NCBI RefSeq assembly: GCF_900156155.1
Contig: NZ_FTMD01000001.1
Span: forward strand, 124,001 to 188,000
Reading direction: 5' to 3'
DNA: 64,000 nucleotides
From: Aromatoleum tolulyticum
Lineage (GTDB): Bacteria; Pseudomonadota; Gammaproteobacteria; Burkholderiales; Rhodocyclaceae
Shown here: positions 40,731-49,723 of the stretch, in pieces
Numbering within the stretch: the stretch's first letter is position 1
How the letters are laid out: every line of letters begins with the position of its first letter
Translations under genes and position numbers: made by a program
The notes under the pieces: generated by a model
What the model was told of the DNA's origin: nothing
What the model saw: the letters and a program-made list of their open reading frames with translations, nothing else
Databases searched by the model: none

Positions 40731-41654
40731 TCAGTCGGGCTGCCGGGGCATGCCGCGGCGCTCGCTCCACTCGCGCGCCGTGCGTTCGAGGTGCTGCAGG
40801 AACACCGTCGCGACCGGCGAGAGGCGCTTGCCGCGCGGATGCAGCGTGAACCAGCTGGACTGCAGCGGGAAACCCGCGACATCGAGGATCGCGAGCTGGT
40901 CGTCCGCGGGCCGCGCCGCCAGGGCGTGACGCGAGATCACCGCGAGGCCGAGGCCCCCCGCGACCGCCTGCTTGATCGCCTCGTTGCTGCCGAGTTCGAG
41001 GCGAACTTTCGGCACGAAGGCGTTGCGCGCGAAATGCGCATCGCACGCGAGGCGCGTGCCGGAGCCGCGTTCGCGCAGGATGAAGCGCTCGGCGGCGAGG
41101 TCCCCGAGTTCGAGCACCTGCCCCGCCAAGCGGTGCCCTTCAGGGGCGATCACGACGAGCGGGTTGGGCAGGAAGGCGTGCCGTTCGAGGTCCAGGTTCT
41201 CGGGCGGCATCGACATGATGTAGAGATCGTCGCGGTTTTCGCGCAGGCGGGCGACGACGCCGTCGCGGTTGAGCACTTCGAGCGCGATGTCGATGTTGGG
41301 GTGCTCGGCGCAGAAACTGCCCAGCAGGCGCGGCACGAAGTACTTCGCGGTGCTCACCAGCGCGACGCGCAGCCGGCCGCGCTCCAGGCCTTTCATCGCG
41401 TCGATCGCCTGCTCGAACGCGAGCCATTCGTTGAGCATCGCCCGTGCGGTTTCCGCGAGCGCCTCGCCCGCCGCGGTGAGGTAGAGGCGCTTGCCGATCT
41501 GTTCGTAGAGGGGCAGGCCGACGGCATCGGCAAGCTCGCGCAGCTGCATCGACACGGTGGGCTGCGTGACGTGACAGGCCTCGGCGGCGGCGGTGACGCT
41601 GCCGTGGTCGGCGAGGGCAAGGAAGAGGCGCAGCTGGCGGAAGGTGGCGTTCAT
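40731..41654 (-). CDS. LysR-family regulator (CbbR/CmpR-like), divergent from carbonic anhydrase
   Basis: A 307-aa LysR-type regulator. The N-terminal HTH is MNATFRQLRLFLALADHGSV then TAAAEACHVTQPTVSMQLRE; the C-terminal periplasmic-binding-like effector domain runs from about residue 90. The sequence resembles the CbbR/CmpR group that responds to carbon status. It is transcribed away from a beta-carbonic anhydrase gene across 107 bp that holds a LysR-type dyad, so it probably activates that gene; carbon dioxide or a C3 metabolite as signal is inference. The transposon lies 46 bp downstream of its stop. Confidence 0.85.
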   Translation of the reverse strand: MNATFRQLRLFLALADHGSVTAAAEACHVTQPTVSMQLRELADAVGLPLYEQIGKRLYLTAAGEALAETARAMLNEWLAFEQAIDAMKGLERGRLRVALVSTAKYFVPRLLGSFCAEHPNIDIALEVLNRDGVVARLRENRDDLYIMSMPPENLDLERHAFLPNPLVVIAPEGHRLAGQVLELGDLAAERFILRERGSGTRLACDAHFARNAFVPKVRLELGSNEAIKQAVAGGLGLAVISRHALAARPADDQLAILDVAGFPLQSSWFTLHPRGKRLSPVATVFLQHLERTAREWSERRGMPRQPD

Positions 41655-41662
41655 AGAGTTTT

Positions 41663-41690
41663 ATCGATGCTCATCATCATGAATATCGAT
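41663..41690. promoter_or_regulatory. LysR-type dyad between lysR and carbonic anhydrase genes
   Basis: Two ATCGAT palindromes at 41663-41668 and 41685-41690, 16 bp apart, in an AT-rich stretch between the divergent genes. The spacing and T...A symmetry suit a LysR-regulator binding region. Confidence 0.5.
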
Positions 41691-41761
41691 TATTTATTAT
41701 TTTCACCCCTCGGTAACATCGCGGCCAACGTCAATTGTCTGAAGGTGAGGCGCACCCCTCG

Positions 41762-42436
41762 ATGAAAACGCATACGTCCGAAACCCAGGCCACAGTCACC
41801 CCCGCACTTGCGCTGCAGTTCCTCAGGGAAGGCAACGCCCGCTTCGTCAACAACCTGCGCATGAGCCGCGACCTGTTGCAGCAAGCCAACGCGACGCGCG
41901 ACGGCCAGTGGCCGTTCGCCACCGTCGTCAGCTGCATCGACAGCCGCACGTCGGCCGAGCTCATCTTCGACCAGGGCCTCGGCGACATCTTCTCCGTGCG
42001 CATCGCCGGCAACGTGATCAACACCGACATCATCGGCAGCCTCGAATTCGCCTGCCACGTGGCCGGATCGAAACTGATCGTGGTGCTCGGGCACTCCTCG
42101 TGCGGCGCAATCAAGGGCGCGTGCGACCACGTGGAGCTTGGCAACCTGACCGAGCTGCTGTCGAAGATCCAGCCGGCCGTGTACGAAGAGCGCCAGACCC
42201 CGGATCCGGCGAAGCGCAACTCGAAGAACGCCGCATTCGTCGAGAACGTGGCCGACCTCAACGTGCGCCGCTCGGTGCGGGCGATCGTCAACCGCAGCTA
42301 CATCCTCGAGCACATGATCGCCGCCGGCAAGGTGGGCATCATCGGCGGCAAACACGACCTGGCCAGCGGCGAGGTGACGTTCTTCGACGACACCTGGTTG
42401 CACGACAGCGCGTCGATGCAGATCATCGCCGGCTAG
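41762..42436 (+). CDS. Beta-class carbonic anhydrase
   Basis: A 224-aa beta-carbonic anhydrase that interconverts carbon dioxide and bicarbonate. Zinc ligands are visible as VVSCIDSRTSAELIFDQGLG (cysteine, with the Asp-Arg dyad) and VLGHSSCGAIKGACDHV (histidine and cysteine). The body ends GKVGIIGGKHDLASGEVTFF. Length fits the CynT-like group. An in-frame TTG at 41735 would add nine residues; the ATG at 41762 was preferred. It overlaps the convergent EEP gene by 14 bp. It may supply bicarbonate for carboxylases. Confidence 0.92.
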   Translation: MKTHTSETQATVTPALALQFLREGNARFVNNLRMSRDLLQQANATRDGQWPFATVVSCIDSRTSAELIFDQGLGDIFSVRIAGNVINTDIIGSLEFACHVAGSKLIVVLGHSSCGAIKGACDHVELGNLTELLSKIQPAVYEERQTPDPAKRNSKNAAFVENVADLNVRRSVRAIVNRSYILEHMIAAGKVGIIGGKHDLASGEVTFFDDTWLHDSASMQIIAG

Positions 42437-43223
42437 CTCCGCCCACGGGCTGGCTGAACGCGAGCCGCGCCGTGACCGGGAAGTGGTCGGACGGATAGCG
42501 CCGGCCCGCGCCCCAGGTGTCGGCGCCGGCCGCTTCGGTGCGAAGGTGCGGCGACGCGAGGATCCAGTCGATCGCCTCGCGCACGGGCGCACGGCCGTAG
42601 TCGTGATAGGTGCCGATCGCCGCACCCGCTTCCTGCAGCACCTCGCGCAGGGCGCCACTGGCGGTGAGTTCGCGGAAAGTTTCCGAGTCGCGCTCGGCGT
42701 TGAAATCGCCCGTGACGACGACGCCCTCGTCCCGCGGAAGCGCCTGCACCCAGCGTCGCAGCAGACGTGCCGACTCTTCGCGCGCCGTGCCCTGGTAGTC
42801 GAAATGGGTGTTCAGGAAAACCACAGGCGGGGCACCGGGCTCTCCCGGCTGCAGCCTCACCCAGCTCGCGGTGCGCGGATAGGCCGCCCCCCAGGACTGG
42901 CGCCCGGGCGTGTCCGGCTCGTCGGCGAGCCAGAAATGGCCGCGCGCGATCTCCGCAAGAGCGGCGCGCCGGTATAGCAGCGGCGCCATCTCGATCGCCG
43001 AATCGCCTTCGCCGAGACGATGCACGCCGACGAATTCGTAATCCGGCAAGGCCGCACGCACGAAGGCCGCCTGCTCGTCGTCACGGCATTCCTGCAGCCC
43101 CAGCAGGTCGGGGTCGAAGGCACGGATGCGCTCGATCACGAGCCCCTTGCGCTGCGCCCAAGCGTGCTCTGCGTCGGGGGCCGAGGCACAGCGGATATTG
43201 AAGGACATCACCCTGAGCTGCAT
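42423..43223 (-). CDS. Endonuclease/exonuclease/phosphatase (EEP) family hydrolase
   Basis: A 266-aa EEP-fold protein: LRVMSFNIRCASAPD (strand 1 with metal-binding Asn), DLLGLQECRDDEQA (Glu), FLNTHFDYQGT (His), GDFNAE (Asp, Asn) and YPSDHFPVTARLAF (Asp-His). All metal and phosphate-binding residues of the family are present. The true substrate (nucleic acid, sphingomyelin, phosphoester) cannot be told. The ATG at 43223 follows GGAGG; the GTG six bases upstream is less likely. No signal peptide, so cytoplasmic. Confidence 0.88.
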   Translation of the reverse strand: MQLRVMSFNIRCASAPDAEHAWAQRKGLVIERIRAFDPDLLGLQECRDDEQAAFVRAALPDYEFVGVHRLGEGDSAIEMAPLLYRRAALAEIARGHFWLADEPDTPGRQSWGAAYPRTASWVRLQPGEPGAPPVVFLNTHFDYQGTAREESARLLRRWVQALPRDEGVVVTGDFNAERDSETFRELTASGALREVLQEAGAAIGTYHDYGRAPVREAIDWILASPHLRTEAAGADTWGAGRRYPSDHFPVTARLAFSQPVGGASRR

Positions 43224-43495
43224 GTTCACCTCCGCGACGAACCTGCGAGCGACCCCGTGGCGGCGGGCACTCCGGGCGCCTGCTACTTAGATCACGGTTC
43301 TCTTGCGCCCGATTGAGATAGTCTAGGCATTGCAGCACTATTTTCACGTGACGGGGGCGGCCAGATGATCGTTGCAGCGATGCTTGCCGGCGAAGCGGCA
43401 GGGCGCCGCCCGTGCACGGGCCTGGGCGCGCGTCGCGGCGGCAAAGTCGCCGGCGCATCAAGCCCGGCGTCGCCGAGTCCGGAGAGGGGCGGCTG

Positions 43496-45322
43496 ATGGT
43501 CCCCGCCGAGCTGCCGCCGGAACCCCGGCCCACCGCGCCGAGCCACGCGGTGCGTCGGTTCGCACGTCTCGCGCTGCCCTACTGGAAGTCCGAACACCGC
43601 TGGAAGATCGGCGCCGCCACGCTGCTGCTCTTTGCGCTGACGGTGAGCCAGGTCGCGCTGGTGATGTGGACGAGCTACTGGAACCGCGCCTTCTTCGACG
43701 CGCTGGAAGCGCGCTCGCTGGATGCGCTGCTGCAGCAGATCCTCGTCTTTGCGCTGATACTTGTGTTGACGATGGCCATCACTGCGCTGCACATGCAGAT
43801 CAAGCGCTGGCTGCAACTTGACTGGCGGCGCTGGCTCACGGCGAACCTGGTCGACCAGTGGATGACGCGCTCGCGCCATTACCGCCTGCAGTTCCTGAAA
43901 GGCGAGCACGACAACCCCGACCAGCGCATTGCCGAGGACATCCGTATCTCCACCGAGGCGGCCATCAGCCTGGCACATTCGCTGACCTATTCGCTGCTCG
44001 TCGGCTGGGGCTTCATCGCGATTCTCACCGAAATCTCGGGCAGCACGCCGATTCCCGGCAGCGAACTGGAGGTGCCCGGCTACATGGTGATGCTGGCCTT
44101 CGCCTATGCGGGCGGCGGCGCGGCGATCGGCTACCTGCTGGGCCGCCCGCTCGTGCGCGCGACGAACCGGCTGCAGAGCGTGGAGGCCAACCTGCGCTTC
44201 AGCCTCGCGCGGGCGCGCGAGAACGCCGAGGCGATCGCACTGACGCACGGCGAACGCATGGAGCGGCGCAGCGCCGTGCAGCTCTTCGGCGACGTCGCGC
44301 GCGGCTGGAACCGGCAGACCTTCGCCTACCTCGGCATCGTGTCGTTCTCGACCGCCTACGGCAACCTCATGCCGATCTTCCCCATCCTCGTCGCGGCACC
44401 GCAGTTCATCGCCGGCGTGCTGACGCTGGGCGGCCTGATGCAGGCCGCGCAGGCCTTCGAGCGGCTGGCCTCGGCACTGTCGTGGCCGATCGACAAGCTG
44501 GGCGAGATCGCCATGTGGCGCACATCGGCGGGCCGCGTCGTGAGCCTGCACGACGACATGCTCCGGCTCGACGTCATCGACAGCGAGGGCGAGCCCGCGC
44601 GCATCAAGATCGACCGGTCGACGCGGCCCGAGCTGCACCTGCGCGGCCTGTCGCTGGAAACCCCGGCCGGCGAGCCGCTGATCCGCGGACTGGACCTGCA
44701 CGTGCGGCGCGGCGAGCGCATCCTGATCGTCGGCGACTCGCACGTGACGCTCGCGCTGTTCAAGGCCGTGGCCGGCCTGTGGCCGTGGGGCAGCGGCGAA
44801 ATCTGCCTGCCCGAAGGCCAGGAGATGGTGTTCCTGCCGCAGCGTCCCTTCCTGCCGACCGGCACGCTGCGCGCAGTGCTGTGCTACCCGCACCCGCCCG
44901 AGCGCTACGCAACGCCGGAGCTGCACCGCGCGCTCGAATGCGCGGGCATCGACTGGCTCGCACCGCGCCTCGACGAATCCGACGACTGGAACCACGTATT
45001 GCCGCTGCGTGCGCAACAGCGCCTGAGCACGGCGCGACTGTTCCTGCAGCGGCCCGCGTGGGTGTTCCTCGAGGACACGACCGACGCCTTCGACTCCAAG
45101 GGCGAGGCCGGCATCATGGAGATGCTGCATCACGAGATGCCCGACATGACGGTGCTGTCGGTGATGCGCCACGGCGGCCTGGAGCGTCTCTTCCACCGCA
45201 GGCTGGAACTGCACCGCATCGGCACGCCCGGCGTGAAGACCGGCAGCGAGGAACGGGCCGACACGACCGCGCCGGCCGCGAGCCCCGCTCCCCTCGCCGG
45301 TTCAGCGGAAATCGGACGGTAG
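43496..45322 (+). CDS. SbmA/BacA- or YddA-like ABC transporter with degenerate ATPase
   Basis: A 608-aa fusion of an ABC_membrane_2 transmembrane domain and a nucleotide-binding domain. Hydrophobic segments include LLLFALTVSQVALVMWTSYW then ILVFALILVLTMAITALHMQ, plus VMLAFAYAGGGAAIGYLLGR. The TMD resembles SbmA/BacA/YddA (peptide or acyl transport). The ATPase is altered: the P-loop reads IVGDSHVTLALFKAV with no GxGK lysine, the signature LSGGQ is LPLRAQQ, and Walker B is WVFLEDTTDAFD with Glu-Asp swapped. It may not hydrolyse ATP. The start at 43496 follows a GAGGGGC stretch; an in-frame start at 43412 is weaker. Confidence 0.8.
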   Translation: MVPAELPPEPRPTAPSHAVRRFARLALPYWKSEHRWKIGAATLLLFALTVSQVALVMWTSYWNRAFFDALEARSLDALLQQILVFALILVLTMAITALHMQIKRWLQLDWRRWLTANLVDQWMTRSRHYRLQFLKGEHDNPDQRIAEDIRISTEAAISLAHSLTYSLLVGWGFIAILTEISGSTPIPGSELEVPGYMVMLAFAYAGGGAAIGYLLGRPLVRATNRLQSVEANLRFSLARARENAEAIALTHGERMERRSAVQLFGDVARGWNRQTFAYLGIVSFSTAYGNLMPIFPILVAAPQFIAGVLTLGGLMQAAQAFERLASALSWPIDKLGEIAMWRTSAGRVVSLHDDMLRLDVIDSEGEPARIKIDRSTRPELHLRGLSLETPAGEPLIRGLDLHVRRGERILIVGDSHVTLALFKAVAGLWPWGSGEICLPEGQEMVFLPQRPFLPTGTLRAVLCYPHPPERYATPELHRALECAGIDWLAPRLDESDDWNHVLPLRAQQRLSTARLFLQRPAWVFLEDTTDAFDSKGEAGIMEMLHHEMPDMTVLSVMRHGGLERLFHRRLELHRIGTPGVKTGSEERADTTAPAASPAPLAGSAEIGR

Positions 45323-46408
45323 CCAGCCGCGCTCGACGCAGTCGCGGAAGCACCACGCCGGCGTCGTCTCGGTCTTGTAGCTCCAGAAGAACCAGCCGAG
45401 ATACTTCTCGAACGCGAGCAGCTGCGACGCCGCGTAGCCGCGGTTCGCGACATGCTGCTGGAACTCGTCCATGTGCTCGAGCGCATGATTGAACGGCCCC
45501 TCGGCCCACAACGAGACGACGCGCAGGTCCAGCCCCAGGCTCCATTCCCCGCACACCGCCGGCAGGCCCAGTTCGGCGTTGATCGCATCCGCCTCGTCGC
45601 GCCACTCGCCACCGGCCTTCGCCATGTGGGCGAAGATGTCCGAGTCGATGTCGCGGCGGTCGAAGCACTGGTAGCGGTGCAGGTCGAAGATCACGTTGCG
45701 GTACTCGGGCGCCTGCATGAAGCCGACGTACTCGCGGAAGGAGCGGAAACCGTCATGGAACACCACCGCGACGCGCTCGGCCGGGCAGTGCCTGCGGATG
45801 CGTTCGTACGCGGCCAGATAGAAGGACTTCAGGTAATCGGTGGGCACGTCCCAGCGCGGCTCGTTGAGGCATTCGATCGCGTGCAGCGCGGGGTGGTTGC
45901 GATAGCGCTCGGCGATGCGTTCGAGCACCGACAGCGCGTGCTCGAGGTACTCCGGCTGCGTGTGCCATTCGCACACGCCCATGATGCCGCCGTTGTCGAA
46001 GCCGTTCTGGCAGCCGGGCGCCGCATGCAGGTCCAGCATCACGCGCAGGCCGAACTCCTGCGCCCAGTCCATCGCCCGGTCGAGCACGTCGATGCCGCCC
46101 TCGACGAAGGGATGGCGATGCTCGCCGTAGGCGCGGTGCCAGGGGTAATCGGGACCGAAGATCCAGTGCCCGTAGGGAATGCGCACGGCGTTGAGGCCGC
46201 GCTCGGCGAGCCACGCGAAGTCCTCGCGCGTGACCCAGCGGTTCCAGTGCCCGCGCAGGCGCTCTGCGGCGGCCGGACCCAGTTCGGCGCAGAAGGTCGT
46301 CTCGTCGGTCGCCTCCAGCCCCTCGAACAGGCTCGGGACCATCCATTTTTCCAGCAGCAGCCAGCTGCCGAGATTCACGCCGCGCAGTTTCGGACTCGTC
46401 GCATTCAT
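45302..46408 (-). CDS. GH5-family cellulase/exo-glucanase-like glycosidase
   Basis: A 368-aa glycoside hydrolase family 5 protein. It begins MNATSPKLRGVNLGSWLLLE and includes RGVNLGSWLL, NAVRIPYGHW and LHAAPGCQNGFDNGG. The acid/base glutamate is in ECLNEPRW (about residue 186) and the nucleophile in AVCGEWSLGL (about 298). It is closest in pattern to beta-1,3/1,4-glucanase-type GH5 enzymes. No signal peptide is visible, so cytoplasmic action on an imported or internal oligosaccharide is likely. A GGAGGCGGG ribosome site precedes the ATG. It is divergent from a GH13 gene, and its end overlaps the ABC gene end by 21 bp. Confidence 0.83.
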   Translation of the reverse strand: MNATSPKLRGVNLGSWLLLEKWMVPSLFEGLEATDETTFCAELGPAAAERLRGHWNRWVTREDFAWLAERGLNAVRIPYGHWIFGPDYPWHRAYGEHRHPFVEGGIDVLDRAMDWAQEFGLRVMLDLHAAPGCQNGFDNGGIMGVCEWHTQPEYLEHALSVLERIAERYRNHPALHAIECLNEPRWDVPTDYLKSFYLAAYERIRRHCPAERVAVVFHDGFRSFREYVGFMQAPEYRNVIFDLHRYQCFDRRDIDSDIFAHMAKAGGEWRDEADAINAELGLPAVCGEWSLGLDLRVVSLWAEGPFNHALEHMDEFQQHVANRGYAASQLLAFEKYLGWFFWSYKTETTPAWCFRDCVERGWLPSDFR

Positions 46409-46593
46409 GATCCCGCCTCCCTGTGTCGTGGTCCGCATCCCGCTTCGATCGCGGCTGCACCGAAAACGGCATTGCCGCCCCACGATGTCGCCATTCACTG
46501 TAGCGCTGAAAGCACGGACCTTCCTTGCCATATTGCACGGAGATGTTCGCGCCGCTGCGGCAGACTGGCGGCATGCACGATGCAGGGGGCGCC

Positions 46594-48267
46594 ATGAAAA
46601 GCAGATGGTGGCAACAGGCAGTCGTCTACCAGATCTACCCGCGCAGCTTCATGGACACGGACGGCGACGGCGTCGGCGACCTGCCGGGCATCCTCGCGCG
46701 GCTCGACTACCTCGCATGGCTGGGCGTGGACGTGCTGTGGCTGTGCCCGATCTACCGCTCGCCCAACGACGACAACGGCTACGACATCTCGGACTACTGC
46801 GCGATCATGGCCGAGTTCGGCACCATGGCCGACTTCGAGCGCCTGCTCGCCGCCGCGCACCGGCGCGGCATGCGCGTGATCCTCGACCTCGTCATCAACC
46901 ACACCAGCGACGAACACCCGTGGTTCGTCGAGTCGCGCAGCTCGCGCGACAACCCGAAGCGCGACTGGTACATCTGGCGCGACGGCCGCAACGGCGGCCC
47001 GCCGAACAACTGGGAAAGCATCTTCCGCGGCCCGGCGTGGGAACACGACGCCGCGACGGACCAGTGGTACCTGCATCTCTTCACCCGCCGCCAGCCCGAC
47101 CTCGACTGGGAGAACCCCGCGGTGCGCGCGGCGATCCACGCGATGATGCGCTGGTGGCTGGACACGGGCGTGGACGGCTTCCGCATCGACGCGATCACGC
47201 ATATCAGGAAGGCGCCGGGGCTGCCCGACATGCCCAACCCGCAGGGCCTCGCGCAGGTCGCCGCCTACCCGTACCACATGAACGTCGCCGGCATCCTCGA
47301 CTACGTCGACGAGCTCATCCGCGCGACGCTCGCCGGCCGCGACGCGATGACCGTCGGCGAGGCCAACGGCATCGGTCCCGACGCCGCGGAGGAATGGGTC
47401 GGGGCGACGCGCGGGCGCCTGTCGATGATCCTGCAGTTCGAGCACTGGCACCTGTGGTCGAACGCCCCGCAGGCGGCGCTCGACGTCATGGCGCTCAGGC
47501 GCATCCTCGGCCGCTGGCAACGCGCGCTGCACGGGCGCGGCTGGAACGCGCTGTATCTGGAGAACCACGACCTGCCGCGCGTCGCCTCGCGCTGGGGCGA
47601 CCCGCAGCGCCACCCGCGCGAGAGCGCCACCGCGCTCGCGACGATGTACTTCCTGATGGAGGGCACGCCCTTCATCTACCAAGGGCAGGAACTGGGCCTC
47701 GCCAACGCCGGATTCGCGAGCCTCGCCGACTTCCAGGACAGCTTCGCGCACAACCGCATCGCCGAGATGCGCGCATCGGGGATGAGCGAGGACGCGATCC
47801 TCGACGAGATGCGCCGCACCGGCCGCGACACCTCGCGCACGCCCATGCCCTGGGACGACGGTCCGCACGGCGGCTTCACGACCGGCACGCCGTGGCTCGC
47901 GGCGCACCAGGACGCTCGCCGCCTCAACGTCGCGCTCCAGCAGGCCGACGAGACTTCGGTGCTCAACCACTACCGCGCCCTGATCGCGCTGCGCCGGCGC
48001 GAGCCGGTGCTGATCCACGGCCGCTACACCGAACTCGCCATGCGCAGCACGCGGATCTACGCCTACACCCGCGGCGAGGGCAGCGAACGCATCGCCGTGA
48101 TGTGCAACCTGAGCGGCCGTCCTGCGACTTTCCGCCACGCCGGATTCGCGCTCGACTCCGGCGGCTTGCTGCTCGCGAACGGTCCGGTCGCACCGCACGG
48201 TCCGCGCCACGTGCTGAGCCTCGCGCCGTGGGAGGCGCGCGTCTACCGCGCCGCGACCGCTTCCTGA
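46594..48267 (+). CDS. GH13 alpha-glucosidase (oligo-1,6-glucosidase-like)
   Basis: A 557-aa GH13 enzyme: AVVYQIYPRSFMDTDGDGVG (barrel start), DNGYDISDY, DLVINHTSDEHPWF, nucleophile region GVDGFRIDAITH, acid/base MTVGEANGI, and ENHDLPRVASRWG, the fourth conserved region with the transition-state aspartate. The VINHTSDEHPWF and SFxDTDGDGxGDL patterns are those of alpha-glucosidases. It hydrolyses or transfers alpha-1,4/1,6 glucosyl bonds in the cytoplasm. ATG 46594 follows AGGGGGCG; ATG 46573 is also possible. It may share the 185-bp divergent promoter region with the GH5 gene. Confidence 0.9.
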   Translation: MKSRWWQQAVVYQIYPRSFMDTDGDGVGDLPGILARLDYLAWLGVDVLWLCPIYRSPNDDNGYDISDYCAIMAEFGTMADFERLLAAAHRRGMRVILDLVINHTSDEHPWFVESRSSRDNPKRDWYIWRDGRNGGPPNNWESIFRGPAWEHDAATDQWYLHLFTRRQPDLDWENPAVRAAIHAMMRWWLDTGVDGFRIDAITHIRKAPGLPDMPNPQGLAQVAAYPYHMNVAGILDYVDELIRATLAGRDAMTVGEANGIGPDAAEEWVGATRGRLSMILQFEHWHLWSNAPQAALDVMALRRILGRWQRALHGRGWNALYLENHDLPRVASRWGDPQRHPRESATALATMYFLMEGTPFIYQGQELGLANAGFASLADFQDSFAHNRIAEMRASGMSEDAILDEMRRTGRDTSRTPMPWDDGPHGGFTTGTPWLAAHQDARRLNVALQQADETSVLNHYRALIALRRREPVLIHGRYTELAMRSTRIYAYTRGEGSERIAVMCNLSGRPATFRHAGFALDSGGLLLANGPVAPHGPRHVLSLAPWEARVYRAATAS

Positions 48268-49637
48268 GCCCCGGCGACCGGCGCGGCGGCCTCATCGCCA
48301 TCCATCGCCGCCTCCACCATCCCCGCCGGCAACTCCTTCGCCGGCTTCACTCCCAGCTGCTTCAGCATCTCCGCCTGCCGGATCACGTTGCCGCGCCCGC
48401 TCGCGAGCTTGTTGTGCGCGGCGTGATAGGCCTTCTGCGCCTGCTCGATGCGGTTGCCGACCGATTCCAGATCCTCGACGAAGCCGACGAGCTTGTCGTA
48501 CAGCTCCGCCCCGCGCTTGGCGATGTCCTGCGCGTTGCGGCTCTGCGCCTCCTGGCGCCACAGGTGGGCGACGGTGCGCACGACGAACAGCAGCGTCGAC
48601 GGACTCACGAGCAGCACGTTCTTCTGCCACGCGTCCATGAAGAGCTCGCGGTCGTGCGTCACCGCAAGCATGAAGGCGGGCTCGACCGGCACGAACATCA
48701 GCACGAAGTCGAGCGACTTCAAGCCGTACAGATCCTGGTAGTTGCGCTCCGACAGGCCCTTGATGTGGCCGCGCACCGAATCGAGATGGCGCCTGGTCCA
48801 CGTTTGGCGCTCGCCCTCGTCCTCGGCGCTCACATACTCCTCGTAGGCCGTCAGCGACACCTTCGCGTCGACGACCAGATGGCGGTCTTCCGGCAGATGG
48901 ATCACGACGTCGGGCTGCGCGCGCGAGCCGTCGTCGCGCGTGTGGCTCTCCTGCACGTCGTACTCCTCGCCCTTCCGCAGGCCAGAAGCCTCCAGCACGC
49001 GCTCGAGGATCAGCTCGCCCCAGTTGCCCTGCGTCTTGCTCGAACCCTTCAACGCGCGCGTGAGGTTCTTCGCGTCCTGGCTGAGCGACCGGTTCAGCTC
49101 CATCAGCTGGCGCACCTGCTCGGCGAGCGCGCTGCGGTCCTTGCCTTCCTGCACATAGACCTGCTCGACCTTGCCCTGGAACTCCTGCAGCTTCACACGC
49201 AGCGGATCGAGGAGCTGGCCGAGGTTGGTCCGATTCTGCTCGGTGAAGCGCTTCGCCTTCTCCTCGAGGATGTCGTTGGCGAGGCTTTTGAACTGGTCGG
49301 CGAGGCTCTCGCGCGCCGCGCTCAGCATCGCGAGCTTGTCGTCGGCCGCGCGGCGTTCGGCTTCGAGACGGGCATCGAGTTCGGCAAGCCGACTGCGCGC
49401 CGCGCTCAGCTGTGCGGCCGTCGCCGCGAGCTGCTGTTCCAGCCCCGCGACGCGCGAGGCCCGTTCGATCGCCGCCGCCAGCTCGACGCGCACCTCCGCG
49501 CGCCCCTGCTCGACCGCCAGCGCCGCCGCCTCGGCCGCCCGCCCGCGCAGCAGCAGCCACACCAGCAGGGCGCCTGCGAGCACGCCACCCAGCACCGCGA
49601 CCAACCAGACCAGCATCCCTGCCGAACCGCTCTCCAT
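48243..49637 (-). CDS. rmuC: DNA recombination protein RmuC
   Basis: A 464-aa RmuC. It starts MESGSAGMLVWLVAVLGGVL with an N-terminal membrane anchor (residues 8-27), a long alanine/glutamate-rich coiled coil (residues 40-190), and the C-terminal nuclease-like core: GNWGELILERVLEASGLRKG, QPDVVIHLPEDRHLVVDAKV, AYEEYVSAEDEGERQ. The DxxV...EDRxLVxDxKV pattern is the PD-(D/E)XK active site. It limits inverted-repeat recombination. The 3' end overlaps the GH13 gene by 25 bp. The start at 49637 was preferred over an in-frame frame extension to 49736. Confidence 0.93.
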   Translation of the reverse strand: MESGSAGMLVWLVAVLGGVLAGALLVWLLLRGRAAEAAALAVEQGRAEVRVELAAAIERASRVAGLEQQLAATAAQLSAARSRLAELDARLEAERRAADDKLAMLSAARESLADQFKSLANDILEEKAKRFTEQNRTNLGQLLDPLRVKLQEFQGKVEQVYVQEGKDRSALAEQVRQLMELNRSLSQDAKNLTRALKGSSKTQGNWGELILERVLEASGLRKGEEYDVQESHTRDDGSRAQPDVVIHLPEDRHLVVDAKVSLTAYEEYVSAEDEGERQTWTRRHLDSVRGHIKGLSERNYQDLYGLKSLDFVLMFVPVEPAFMLAVTHDRELFMDAWQKNVLLVSPSTLLFVVRTVAHLWRQEAQSRNAQDIAKRGAELYDKLVGFVEDLESVGNRIEQAQKAYHAAHNKLASGRGNVIRQAEMLKQLGVKPAKELPAGMVEAAMDGDEAAAPVAGAQEAVAAR

Positions 49638-49723
49638 CGTTCCGCCATCCCGAATCGTCTGCCGCGCCCCGGACGGGGCGGGCGAAAGGCGAAATGGTAG
49701 CGCCCGCACGTTAGAATTGCCTG

